DNA from: Pseudevernia furfuracea
Taxonomy: Eukaryota; Ascomycota; Lecanoromycetes; Lecanorales; Parmeliaceae
Assembly (NCBI GenBank): GCA_022315425.1
Contig: JAIUPT010000033.1
Coordinates: 1,550,001-1,614,000, forward strand
Reading direction: 5' to 3'
DNA length: 64,000 nt
Positions within the stretch are counted from its first letter, which is position 1. Each line of letters starts with the position of its first letter. A model generated the notes under the pieces. That model was not told the origin of the DNA. It was given only the letters and a program-made list of their open reading frames with translations, and made no database searches. The position numbers and the translations under genes are program-made. Positions 40,879 to 52,893 of the stretch are shown piece after piece.

Positions 40879-43364
40879 ATGGCAACTCCTGGCGAGAGTC
40901 CGAGCGCCAAGATTTTCCGCGGAGCACTGGCGGCCGGACGCGATGCCCTGCCAGCCTTGTCAACAGTAAGTCCTAGGAAAGAATCAGATCAAATTCACTG
41001 CAACGAATAATGGATTTACAGAGCGGATTACTCGGCAAACTATTCGGTCGGTCAAAGCAGGATACCGGCAAGGAAGCCCCCAACGAGCAAGAAGAAGTAG
41101 ATGCTGCGGAGCCGCCCGCAGACCTTGCGAGCATTCGCGAACCCTTCCTTGTGTCGCCGACTACTGCCAAGGAAATCATGTTTGACTTGCCAGACCAATC
41201 TCCGGAGGATGCTGCCAGTATCGTGAACCATCTCGCCCTCAACGACATCTCGGGGTCGTCTCCAAACCTTGCGGTTCTAGGCAAGAGAAAGCGTCAGGAG
41301 GCAGATGTGGTGGATGATTCTCCAAAGAAGCTAGCCGCGAAGAGCAATGGCACCAACGGGACTCGAGATGAGCGCTGTTCAACGTCTACCAATGGTATTA
41401 CTGGGCATGGAGGTAGCTCTCACCGTGCATCTTCAGAGGTTGTGAATGTCGCCTCTGGGAAGTTACCCAGACCGAAGATGGAACTGCGGAAACGGCACAT
41501 GGGACAAATCTATCCGGCCGTGCAAAATAATGGTAGTATTTGGGACCCTGCGCCTAGTCCCAAGAAGCAAGTCGAGAAGGCACTCCCACCTTCTACCACA
41601 ACCAGAAGAAAGGCCCCTAGTCCAGAAGCGACCGCGCGACCCCGGGGGCGACCTCCTCGGGTGTCATTCTTAACAGCCAAGACAACTACATCGATGAAGA
41701 AAGCGCGAGAAGGCTCCAAAATCGCGATCGATAATTTGCCGCAGAAAGCAGGAACGAAAGCACGACCCGAACCACCCAGAACTGAACCCGGAGACAATCA
41801 TACAGGACGAGAACCGAGTTCCAAGTCTACACGGTCTACTGCCGCAGCCAACGGTCACAGGGATGTCATTTTGAATGCAGTCACCGACCTGACAAAGAAA
41901 CCCGAGCGTGATGCTCGAAGAGCCGCGAAACACAGAAAAAGCCTTGAGAAGGCCTCTGTATCTACTCCTCCCAGTGCGAGAGTCGAAGTTGGCCCAGGGC
42001 TTCGGAACGAAGTGGGCAGTGAAGAGCATGCAGAAGAGGAGGAGGAGGAGGAGGAGGAGGAGGAGGGGGAGGAACGTGAGCCAGAGGGAAGGAAAGATCC
42101 GGAAGAGGCCATAGATAGGGATGGCCAAACGCCGGTTCATATGGATGAAGGAGAAGAAGGAGGCGCAGGAGCTGAAGAAGAGGATTCTGACTTCGAAGAT
42201 CCTATCCAGGTCTTCGAAACAGACGAGGAGGAGGATAAAGGAGAAGAGCAACTGGAGCTCTTTGGCCAGGATAGGGCGTGGAAGACTGTCCTCGAGGGCG
42301 CGCGCTCCATATGTGGTCCAAAGTTACCGCTTAATCACATGCCGAAACTCCTGACAGATACTGTCAAAGGCTTAGTCAATGACGTGCGAGAAGCTAGGGT
42401 TCTATACGAACAGCTTTTGCCCTTCAAAGGAATTGATCATGATTTCGCTGATGGGCTTAACCACCAATTAGAAGAGAGCCTTGATGCAATTGAAGATCAG
42501 ATCAGGAATTTGTCAGAGAAGTCCGCCGCGACGAAGAGCTCGCAAATGATCAGGGATATTTACGCTCGGGCAATCCCAGCCATGGTCTATATTTTGCAGT
42601 CGGCTTTAGCATCCCGAGTATACAACTCGAATGAGCCTTGCGATCTCAAAATTCTTAATGGCATCGTCATAGGCCTCGAAGAGATCCTTCGTTTGCAGGA
42701 CATGACTATTCTTCTTTGCATGAAGGCTCGACTATGGAAAGCTAAGCCTGTCTCAACCGTTCAGCCGATCATAAAGCCTACCACCCAAAAAATGTACCCA
42801 AACCTCAAGGTCATGCGGGAAGCTTTCGCCAAACAGCTATCGGAACAGGAGAGGAGAAGAAAAGTGAAGCAAAACGACGTGGACACTCGGAACAGACGGG
42901 ATGAGCTCAGTCAATTATCCCAGCAAGCGCAGCAAGAAGCTGCGAGGAAGAATGACATTCTGCACAGGAAAATCCGGGAATCCAGGGAACAAGAGGAAGC
43001 GAGACGTCGGAATGTGAAACGCACTTTCCAACAGTTCAAACAGAATGAAGTGCATCCAGAAAGGCAGATCACTGGTCGTGTTGCGTCGAACACACTATGG
43101 TCCGACGCGGAGGATCTAGAATTGTACTTCCAGCTAGAAAGAGGTTATGTAGGAGGCTTGACAAGTACGTTCGTGAGAAGTCACCCGTCATGCCAGTGCT
43201 GTTCGCTAATCACCCTCGTAGCTATCGAGCGTTATTCAAGTATACTTAATACGCGTCTACTGCAGAACAAGCTGCCCGAACACATACGACAGCGAGCGCT
43301 GTACTTTAAGCCAACCTTGCTAGAGGAAAGAGGACAACTTGAATGGATATCTAGCATAGAGTAG
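40879..43364 (+). CDS. acidic nuclear-type protein of unknown function
   Basis: Exons 40879-40965, 41022-43164 and 43222-43364 give 790 residues. The first half is disordered with basic nuclear-localisation-like clusters (KRKRQE, TTRRKAP, AT-hook-like ARPRGRPPR near residue 205). A long glutamate run (from a GAG repeat) and an acidic region follow. The folded second half starts FGQDRAWKTVLEGARSICG, continues through a helical domain (MVYILQSALASRVYN) and a strongly charged coiled coil (EQERRRKVKQND), and ends WSDAEDLELYFQLERGYVGG, SANT/Myb-like in look. The AT hook and acidic tract suggest chromatin association (inference). The second intron is 57 bp and open, so retaining it adds 19 residues without a stop. 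Confidence 0.8.
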
Positions 43365-43770
43365 CCTTGTAATGACAAAGAAAGTTCGAGATTACCAATT
43401 TACCTCATTAATTAATTTTGACTGAGCCCGCCCAGCACCAAAATCAAATCCGGTGGATGACCAAGACCCATATTCTTACGACACTTTGATATCCCGCCAC
43501 TCAGTCTCGCTTCCCAGAGTACATTCTCATAAGGTGAAAATTTTACATCTGACTAAGACGGATACTCTCAACACTTGGATGTCCGACCATCTCGCCACAA
43601 CGTCTCAAGTTGACCGATCGTACCACATCAGATTCGTCCAATTACCGAACATGGTATCTCAGGCCACATTCTGATACGGTGAGCTCCCTGCGCGTGGGCA
43701 TTGTTGTCGGTAAAACCACCTCTATAAAAAGACAAAAGGCTAACCATGCGGCTCTGAATCAAGCTGCGAA
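43365..43770. other. intergenic region
   Basis: No supported feature; may contain the unrecognised 5' exon of copy B. Confidence 0.45.
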
Positions 43771-44690
43771 CATGACATCCATCCACGCGAGCAGAATGCC
43801 GTCATCGGCAAGACCCTGGTTGAATTGAACATTCTAGTCGAGCTCCGAGGCAAATTATTGGAGGCCCGTCATGTCACCCCGAGTATTGGGTTAGCCATCG
43901 TCCAAAAAGCTAGATCTACTCACCAAATCCAACGTGAACGTCTCCGGAACTCGGTCAATGGAAGATCTCGAGCGTCTTGCAGCAATGAAACTGAAAATCA
44001 CGGAGCAAACAGAAATGTACATCAGCTCGCCTATTGATAGCAAAGATCCGAATATACCGCTCGATGATGGAAGGATATTTGATAAGATTATCAATTCGAA
44101 GATCGACTTCCTTGAGAGCCTTGTTTCTACAAAGGACGAAGTAGAGCTTGTTGTGGTGGTGGAATGGCTTGGGGAGTTGCAGATGAAGTTGAGGTCGATG
44201 CGTATGCATGGGCTTCTGGAGTCGAAGCTTGCTCACTTGGTTGAGTCGTCGGACTCAGAGCCAATGGTAAGCGTTGGGTGTGATCTCGTTGTCGTCCAAT
44301 GAGTAAGCTAACACAGTGACTCGACCATCAGGGAGATTATCCCGGAGTTTCGTTAACCAAGGATGTGGGAAATCCCACGAATGTGAGTTCGAGATCTCTG
44401 CTGAGGATAAAGAGTATGAGATTGATATATAATTTCAGGGTCCGGCATCTAACGGAGGAAAGGCTACCAGTTGGCTGAAACTAATGGGCACGGGAAATGA
44501 TGCATACCAGGCCAGTCCAATTGAAAAGATGCTATGGTACGGAGGTCTGCACCGAAAGTCCTGCACATGCGCTAGTATCAGCCCTAACCATATTGTCGGA
44601 AAGTGGCCCCAAATTAATAAGTGGGGCGTTATCCGACGTCCAAGCGTAAAGTCTTGGCGGGTGCAGGACTTTCGGTGCAGACCTCCGTAG
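43771..44690 (+). pseudogene. unrecognised helical protein family, copy B (frame break, MITE in stop codon)
   Basis: The frame GKTLVELNILVELRGKLLEA (from about 43774) matches the start of copy A, and shifts by one base at an A5 run (43904-43908) into KLDLLTKSNVNVSG. It continues EDLERLAAMK, IFDKIINSKIDF and LLESKLAHLVESS to 44266. GTAAGC..ATCAG and GTGAGT..TTCAG introns lead to exons 44332-44382 and 44439-44690. From the ELERLAxMK motif to FDxxIxSKI the two copies have identical spacing (29 residues). The last exon runs into a MITE that extends the protein by about 50 residues. A conventional start was not found. It is either a decaying gene or one carrying a sequence error. Confidence 0.55.
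44538..44689. mobile_element. 148-bp MITE, TA target duplication
   Basis: Perfect terminal inverted repeats of 27 bp (44540-44566 and the reverse complement at 44661-44687), beginning CGGAGGTCTGCACCGAAAGT and flanked on both sides by TA. The interior is also partly self-complementary (GTCGGA / TCCGAC, GTGGCCCC / GTGGGGC), so the whole element can fold back. Size, TIR and TA duplication fit a Tc1/mariner-type MITE. Confidence 0.9.
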
Positions 44691-45248
44691 ATATCGAATG
44701 TATTTGGTCCATGGAAAATACGGCTGGGATCAATGCAAAATTGTCAATCGGATAAGGATAGCGTAGAGATTGTACCTATGTAATGGCACATAGGTCTCTT
44801 CTCACTGCATGAAGTCAGTTTGTCATTCAGATGCCAGCCTACATACATATCCACTGCGCACGAATTCACCTTGATGCCGCATATATTTCAGACGCAATGA
44901 CCCCGCAAGTCAGGGGCTCGATTTTAAACAAGCCTCCTATTCATAAATACGCCATCTATCATAGAATCAGTCCATCCATCTTACACATCACGTCTTTTGT
45001 CAAGTATTCGTAACATGGTGTTGCAATAACGAGTTCACCTTAGCAACTCCAGTCTATTTCACTGATGCTACCCGGCTTTCGTTGCTCATGGTAGAAGCCG
45101 ATGTTTACCCGACCTCTAGATTTCCCCAGACCTCGTGCCAACCGCTGAACTGCTTTGACGGTCGCTAGATTACGCACAGAAGTGGCTTTTGAACATAGCT
45201 TCACGGTATTGTTTCCTAGAGCCCTCTGATCTCATTCATTTACTGACT
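44691..45248. other. intergenic region
   Basis: Promoter side of the SNF2 gene; nothing else supported. Confidence 0.5.
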
Positions 45249-48200
45249 ATGAGCTCCAGTGAGCGGCAAGTGCGGGCAAGGCGTCTGCCTGGGCAGGTGG
45301 GACTAAGGGGAAGAAACACTTTGGGCTCGGCACAGATCCCAGAATTTACCTTCGAAGCTCAGGTGCTGCCGCCAAAAAATCCTAGTCGGACAGTCCGAGT
45401 ACCAGGTCCAACAGACAGTGAGGACGAAGAGCTACTGCACCACGAAAGAGGACATCTGAGCACTTGTCTACCTTCACAACTGCACGCTGAGAAGACGCGA
45501 CATTCACTAAACATCGACTTCGTTGAAGACCGCCAAAATCGCTTGTCAACGCTCGGAGATTCTAGCTCAATCTTCTCCAACAACAGTCCAGCTCCTCTAG
45601 CAACCCAGGTGAAAGAGCACCAGGACCTCCGATTTGGTAGACTTGGACCTTCAACTCAACAACAATTCATCTTTGACTCACCTCCTTCCACCATGGTGGT
45701 GGAACGAGAGCCACCTAAGGCGACTCCTCAGAAACCTCTACAGCCAGCCTTTCCAGCCATAAAGCAGCCCGAATTTGGCAAGCCGAGCCCTCTTGGAAAT
45801 CGGGTGCAGGCCCCCAATGTCTTTAACATGCCAAAACTTCACCAATCAAGACCAGAACATCATCGGCCCGTGCCCCCAGCTGGTGCTTCGCATATGCAGC
45901 AGGTGAAGGATATTGCGCAGAAGGTTGTCGGTCCATTCCGCTCTGGACAGGCATCGCAACCAATATCTATTCAGTCGAGTCCAGACGTTGTGGAAATTCC
46001 AAGACCGACAGCTCCTCCAGCGTGGAACAACTACACTCGGCCCGCACCTACCTACCCATCTTACAATCCTCCTAAGAGCGGATTCTCAGCAGTCAACGAT
46101 TACCAACGGCCGATATTTGACCTCACCAAACCACAAGTCCCGTCCTACTCTGATCCCGCACTTCTTGATGATCGCTTCGGCGCAGCGGATCCTTTCCTAT
46201 ACGTAGACGCTGGAAAGGCTACGGAGAACATCAAAGCGCTCCTCGAAGGCGCTTTTGAGGATGAAGATGACAAGCCACGGACGCGCGGCCGAAAGAAAAA
46301 GGTTGATGCTGCAATGGCAGGATTGGCAGACAAGCTGCAGGGACTAGATGTGAAAGCTGATGACAAAGAGAGCCAGGAGGAAGAAGAGGATGAGGATGAG
46401 GATGAGGATGAAGATGATGGTACAGTGGAAGGCCTCAAAGTAAAGCTCTTGCCTCATCAGGTAGACGGTGTTGCTTGGATGAAGGACAAGGAGACTGGAG
46501 TCAAGAAGAAGAACGGCGTCTTGCCCAAAGGCGGGATCCTAGCTGATGACATGGGGCTCGGAAAGACCATCCAGTCCATCGCCTTGCTACTCACCAACCC
46601 TCGACCATCCCATTCATCTACCACATCTGTGACCGACAAGAAAGCTCTATCCGCGAACGTCGGGAAGAGCACGATTGTAGTGGCGCCTCTTGCACTCATC
46701 AAGCAGTGGGAAGCCGAGATTAAGAATCGTGTGCTGGACAGTCACAAGCTGCGTGTGTGCGTTCATCACGGCCCACAGCGTACGAAGAGATTCGAAGATC
46801 TCAAAAAATATGATGTCGTCATCACGACCTATCAGATTCTAGTATCAGAACATGGTAGCTCTTCAGAGCGCGATGATGGTCCCCAGGCTGGTTGCTTTGG
46901 AATCCACTGGTATCGTGTCATACTTGACGAGGCACACACCATCAAGAACCGGAACGCTAAAGCAACACAGGCTTGTTACGCTCTCAGAGCTGAATACAGG
47001 TGGTGTTTGACCGGCACGCCTATGCAGAACAATCTTGATGAGCTGCAAAGTTTGATCAGATTCTTGAGGATCAAGCCATACAATGACCTCTCAATATGGA
47101 AAGACCAAATCACTCGGCCAATGAGCCAAGGACGTGGTGGAGTCGCTATGAAACGACTGCAATTCTACTTGAAGGCTTTCATGAAACGACGTACCAAGGA
47201 TGTACTGAGGCAGGAAGGCGCACTCAACCCCGGTGGCAAGCCCAGCAAAGATGGCTCCAGCAATGGTTTCAAGATCACAGCACGAAGAGTCGAGAGCGTG
47301 CTTGCGGACTTTAGCCCCGAAGAACGGAGATTCTATGATCGTCTCGAACAACGTACTGACAAGAGCTTGGAGCAGATGATGGGTGGCGAAAAGATGAATT
47401 ACGCTAGCGCGTTGGTACTTCTACTGCGACTTCGCCAGGCCTGTAACCATCCTCAGCTTGTAGGAGGCAGTATGGCTAAGGATAAAGATGCTCTAACTAC
47501 GGGTCAGGGCCTAGGCAACCAGACGCCCCGGAAATCAAAGATAGCAGAAGACGACATCGATGAGATGGCGGACCTCCTTGGCGGCCTGAGCGTGAAGACA
47601 AAGCAGTGTGATGTTTGTCAGATCGAACTTAGCAAGGATGAAATATCTACTGGCTCCATACGGTGTGCTGAGTGCGAGGAAGATCTGGCTGCGCAAAGGG
47701 ATCAACGCAAAGACAAAAAGCACAGGAATACCCGTTTACCAGCCAAGTTCAAAGCCGAGGAACCGAAGCCTAGGCTACCCAGGAAACGGAATGTTATACT
47801 TGACGACTCTGATGAGGAGGAGGACGGCGACTGGCTTGTGCCTGAAGACCAACGCCACGCAGCAAGTCTCGGAAAAGCTGGTGGTAGTGACGATGAAAAT
47901 ACGGAAGGCGGTGGCCAATCGTTGGCTTCATATGACACAGATACAGAAGACGATTCTCAGGTCAAGGTTTCAAGATCCAAGCAACCCAAAGTGATCAGCC
48001 TTGATAGAACAGATGAAGATGATGACGACGACTCTTCAGAGGAGTCCTCTAACGAAGTGGATGATTCCGAGGAAGAGCTCTCCTCAGAATTAGAAACCTC
48101 GCTTGCCTCCATTACAACATCCGCCAAAATCCAGCATCTCCTCAAGATCCTCCATGGCGAATCTGCCACCCACAAATTTATCGTTTTCTCTCAATTTACC

Positions 48201-48976
48201 TCCATGCTCGACCTCATTGAGCCCTTCCTACAGCGAGACAATCTGGTCTTCACCCGCTACGATGGCAGTATGCGTAATGATCACCGTGAAGCGAGCCTTG
48301 AGCGGCTGCGGAACAACAGCAAGTGCCGTGTTCTGCTTTGTAGTCTCAAATGCGGGTCACTGGGCTTGAATCTCACTGCTGCTTCGAGAGTGGTCATCTT
48401 AGAACCGTTTTGGAACCCATTTGGTACGTACATTTCAGGGCAATTGCCTGATTCTTGTAGCAGCTATTGAGCTGGAAGACACGTTTGGGAAGCGAAAGGC
48501 CTTTTATCTCCCTTCAGAAATTCTCCTATGACTACGATTTCCATGGAAGTATTGCTAACTTAGGATCCTGTGCAGTGGAAGAGCAAGCTATCGATCGGGT
48601 TCATCGCCTCAATCAGACACTAGATGTTACGGTATACAAACTCACGATTGCCAATACAGTCGAAGCGCGTATTCTTGAACTGCAGGAGAAAAAGCGGGCT
48701 CTAGCGAATGCAGCAATCGGAGGCGACGGAAAAGCCGTTGGCAAGCTAAGCATGAAGGATATCTTGAACCTATTCAGGAGGGATGCCGAGCATGATGAAA
48801 GGCACGAAGTGGAAGCGAGCTTAGGAGCGAAGACGAGAATTCTTGCCGCGGCGGGAGGTAGTGGCTCCGGCCCAGTCAATGAGAAAGGGGGACAGAGTAT
48901 GAGAGTCACACCCCCAATCATGGAGCATAGAGGGAACGGCCGGAAAGAGGATTCCGTTTTCGGAAGGAGATGGTGA
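45249..48976 (+). CDS. SNF2-family DEAH translocase (Rad5/Rad16, ULS1/Rrp-like)
   Basis: Two exons (45249-48423, 48576-48976) give 1191 residues. A disordered N-terminal region of about 380 residues precedes LLPHQVDGVAWM, the Walker A box ADDMGLGKT (about 429-437), DEAH (560-563), WCLTGTPMQNN, and the C-terminal lobe with KFIVFSQFTSML, VFTRYDGSM, LCSLKCGSLGLNLTAA and, after splicing, QAIDRVHRLNQ. A small CX2C...CX2C zinc site (CDVCQIEL, IRCAECEE) and acidic stretches lie between the lobes, shorter than the canonical RING of Rad5/Uls1. Such proteins remodel chromatin or SUMO-modified nuclear complexes; the exact orthologue is uncertain. The N-terminal PxxP-rich segment is unlike the family core. 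Confidence 0.9.
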
Positions 48977-49463
48977 ATGGTGTTCTCATTGCTATTGGTA
49001 TGAAGGTCACGACGTAGAGCGCCTTGCGATGGACATGCAAATAGGAGTACATGGAATGTCTTCTGCCTCTCTTGATTCGATACTAGGATATCTTGGTCTT
49101 TGCCATTATGTTCAGGAGTCGCATTGGTGAAAGCTCGCTCAAGCGTGAGACTCCCAAGCCGATTCTCGTGTCCATAACCTACTCTAATGGAAATGTTTAT
49201 TTCTTCAACTTGGCCTCCTTGGTTGCCCTTTTCCTTGCTCTCCGTAGGGCTAAGCGCTGTTACCCGGGCGACCATTATTTGTAGACCTCGGTATTTTCTG
49301 CACTGCAGCGCCGATGCAGAATTCTTGGCAACGTGATGACTGCATATCTCACAATGGAGAAATGCCATTGAATTCTAAGTAGTTATCGTGTGAGCCTCAT
49401 GTTGGTCTCCACATTCCACGATTTACTCCAAACCCAACAATCTGCCTGCTGTGACCTCTCGGA
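48977..49463. other. intergenic region
   Basis: Between two head-to-tail genes; no feature seen. Confidence 0.55.
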
Positions 49464-51855
49464 ATGCCCTCCCCTTCCCACCGCAATATCCAAACTCGCC
49501 CCGTCAGAGCTTCTAAAGCTCGTACAAGACATACCGCTGAAAGAGAAGAGAGAAAAGAACATGGGACGCCCGAAAAGTCGAGAACGCCAAAACGAAGAAT
49601 ACAGAGCGCGGAGCGCTTCCCAAGGCAAGAGCGCACACCGCAGAAACGGACAAGAAGCCCGGACCGCAGGAGCAGGAGGATTGTTGTAGAGGAGGAATAT
49701 GACTCAGAGAGCGAGAGTGAGCTAGAGTCTAGAGCGCAGCAGAAGAGGAGAGACAGGAGCCCAGCACGGACGGCGCAGACTAGGATAAGAAGTCCCGAGC
49801 GGAAGTCCAAGAACTTTGTCGTGGAGGAGAAGCACAGGAGTTATGAATCAGACACAACAGCACGGAGTTCCAATCCTCTCTCGATAGAGTCCCTGGCGAA
49901 GTTGGATGCGCTTAATGAGAAGACCGGAGGCCGGGTCAAGGAAAGAGAAAAGAGAGACAGAGTACGGAGCGAGAAGCAAACGGTCAAAGAGAAGATAGTG
50001 ACAGGCCGAGTTACAAAAGAGAAAGTCAAACACAGGCGAAGATCTGATGGCACATATGGGAAGGTGGAACGGAGAAGGGTCGTCAGTGGGCCGCTACTTG
50101 AAGAGGGGAGATCTAAGAGGGCAAGAGGGGGATATGTGAAGCCAGATGAGATGAAAGCGAGAAGAAGATTTGGGAAGAAATTCTGGATTGCTTTTGGAGT
50201 ATTGGTACTTTTGTTTGTTATTTTGATACCCGTCGCCATTGTGGTGAGCAGGAAGAAGTCTGGACCAAGTGGTGGGAGTGGTTCTTCGACTAGTGGCAGC
50301 GATCCCAGCAACAGCAACTTGAATGGAGTCAGTGAGAACGATATACCGACAACGGCAAAGAATACGATTCTGGACCCGTTTACGTGGTATGATACAACGA
50401 ATTTCAATGTCACATATACGAATGATACGGTCGGAGGCTTATCAATCATGGGGCTCAACTCGACGTGGAATGATACGACGCAAGCCAATCAATTCGTGCC
50501 AGCGCTGAACAAGGCATGGGCCTATGGGACAATGCCTATTCGAGGCGTCAACCTCGGAGGCTGGCTATCTATTGAGCCGTTCATCACCCCAAGTCTTTTT
50601 AATACGTACCAGTCGAATCAAAACATCATTGACGAGTATACTTTATCGACGATACTAGGGCCGAGCAAAGCCGCGCAGGTGATTGAAAAGCATTACTCGC
50701 AGTTCATCACGGAGGATGATTTCGCGAGTATCCAGGCGGCAGGGTTCGATCATGTGAGGATTCCATACTCCTACTGGGCAGTCACGACATATCCCGGGGA
50801 TCCATATGTACCCAAGATAAGCTGGCGGTATCTGCTCAGAGGCATCGAGTACGCGAGGCAATACGGGCTGAGAGTCAACCTGGATTTACATGCTCTTCCA
50901 GGTAGTCAGAACGGGTGGAATCACAGTGGCCGTCAGGGTCCGATTGGTTGGCTGAACGGCACTGATGGTGCCTTAAACGCACAAAGGTCTCTAGACATCC
51001 ACACTCAACTGTCAACCTTCTTCGCTCAGCCGCGGTACCAGAATGTTATTACTATCTATGGTCTGGTCAACGAGCCGAAGATGACGGCGCTCTCGCAGTC
51101 TGCCGTGGTCGACTGGACAGAGAGCGCTGCGCAGATCGTCCGCAAGAGCGGCATGAATCAGACAATCGCTTTTGGAGATGGCTTTCTAGGGGTCGAGAAA
51201 TGGCAAGGGCAGCTGCAGGGAATTAGCGGGTTGGTTCTGGACACACATGAGTACACAATATTCGATCCTAATTTGATCGCTTTGAATCATACGGCGAAGG
51301 TGCAGTATGCCTGTACTGGGTGGACGGGCCAGATGAAACTGAGCGAGGACACCACCACTGGGTAAGTTCCGCATCATTTCTCGTGTACAGAGAATGTGAA
51401 AGACGTTTGCTCATTGGTCATACAGCTTCGGACCCACCCTCTGCGGCGAATGGTCCCAGGCCGACACCGATTGCACCACATACCTCAACGACGTCAATGC
51501 CGGCACCCGCTGGGAAGGGACCCTGAAATCTAATGACCGCACCGTCGCCGTCCTCTCCCCGGACTGCCCCTCCAAATCCTCATCCTGCTCCTGCTCCTCC
51601 GCCAACGCGAACCCATCCTCCTACTCCGACACTTACAAATCCTGGCTAATGATGAACGCGGAGGCGCAAATGTCAAGTTTTGAAAGTGCCTGGGGATGGT
51701 TTTATTGGACGTGGACGACGGAGTCAGCGACGCAGTGGGATTGGAAGGCGGGCATGGCAAATGGCATTCTGCCATCTAAGACGTGGAACAGGAATTTTAA
51801 CTGTACGACTGCGGTGCCGGATTTTGCGGGGCAAGGATTGAGTGAGAATTATTGA
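49464..51855 (+). CDS. exgD: membrane-anchored exo-1,3-beta-glucanase (GH5_9, ExgD type)
   Basis: Two exons (49464-51361, 51426-51855) give 775 residues. A long basic cytoplasmic N-terminus (about 238 residues, many RSPxR-like units) precedes a single transmembrane helix (about 240-261, FWIAFGVLVLLFVILIPVAI), giving type II topology. The extracellular GH5 domain has RGVNLGGWLSIEPFI, GFDHVRIPYSYW, LHALPGSQNGWNHSG, the acid/base Glu537 in GLVNEPK and, after splicing, the nucleophile Glu641 in CGEWSQA. Several N-glycosylation sites (NVTYTN, NSTWNDT) lie in the stalk. The enzyme trims cell-wall beta-1,3-glucan. Matches the ExgD branch rather than secreted ExgA. Confidence 0.94.
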
Positions 51856-52038
51856 GAGAAAATTGATTGCATTGCGAGGCGTCATATGAATGGCATCTTA
51901 GCCTCACGGAATGTCTTTGGGCTACAAACCTGAGTGTATATATCGAGCGCAACAGGGCTTTGCATCTGCTGACTTACCTTACAAGCGGGTCAGTTTGAAC
52001 GCATATTTCCAAAATAATTTTGAGAACTGTACATGATT

Positions 52039-52677
52039 TCATGAGCTGCATCCACCAGAATCCCCACTCCAAACCGTGCACCGAAAACAAAATCCGCCTA
52101 CTCGATTGTTTTCCCTCTCTTCCGCGTGCCGGGGGCTCCGGCTCATACTATAACCATTGCAGGCAGTAGTATATCTAACCCGTTGGAGTACGCGGCAGGC
52201 CGTTGAAACTTTCACTTCGCCTTTGGTGAAATAGCATCGTCGCTCTCTGGTCGAGTAGAGCATGGTCCCCGGGAATTTTGTAAAGCTTTGCCTCGTTACC
52301 CTGACAGAGCCGCTCACTGTGAGCTGCCGTTATGCCTGCCTTCTTTGCCCTTCTTCGTTCAGATCGCTTGAAAATTTTCAACGCGAGTTAATTCGACAGG
52401 ACTCACCATTTTGAGAGTTGTATTGTTGGGGAAACAAGCGAAGACGGGAGGCGGGTTGTGGGATGAGATTCTTTTGTTTTTTTTGAGAAATGGAGGGACT
52501 GTCCGCATGGATTGGAAGCCTTGGAGCGGTGACAGATAAGGGGAAGGGCGGGGGGGGGGAGGTTTTTGGAACTACTGCCTCCGTAACAGGTAACTGTCTC
52601 TCGGGGTTTGTTGAGATGTAGATAGACTCCACATACGCGGCGGACGAGCGGTTGAAAGGTCGAGTGGTTAAAGACAT
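52039..52677 (-). CDS. hypothetical two-exon protein
   Basis: ATG 52677, exon 1 to 52407, GTGAGT..CTCACAG intron of 90 bp, exon 2 52316-52039: 182 residues. The junction keeps the frame and both exons are open. The first exon is Ser/Pro-rich (SPPPPFPLSVTAPRLP); the second is basic with four cysteines and ends SGDSGGCSS. No family is recognised. Independent evidence beyond the frame fit is lacking. Confidence 0.4.
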
Positions 52678-52893
52678 AATCTAGTCTAGCGAAGAGACCA
52701 GGTTCACAGTGGAAACGACCGCGGATCTACTAGTCCAGCCGGGAGATAATTCCTCTGAGATTCATTGCATGAAAAATGGGTCCTACGTTCCAGTATATTT
52801 ACGCTGTCACACGTCCCAGTGGAAACCCGACTCGAAAAAACTTTGACGAGACATACCCCTTCCTACAAGCTGCGTGCTTTGCAGATCAAACCA

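Noticed and set aside
42036..42070. GAG repeat as a separate repeat element
   Set aside because: It encodes the glutamate run of the acidic protein and is a simple microsatellite.
41670..42251. 193-codon antisense frame with hydrophobic Leu runs
   Set aside because: Shadow of the Glu-rich tract of the acidic protein; Leu/Ser runs arise from reading GAG/GAA backwards.
48613..49368. 251-codon minus-strand frame over the SNF2 3' end
   Set aside because: Overlaps the conserved helicase C-lobe exon in antisense and has no domain of its own.
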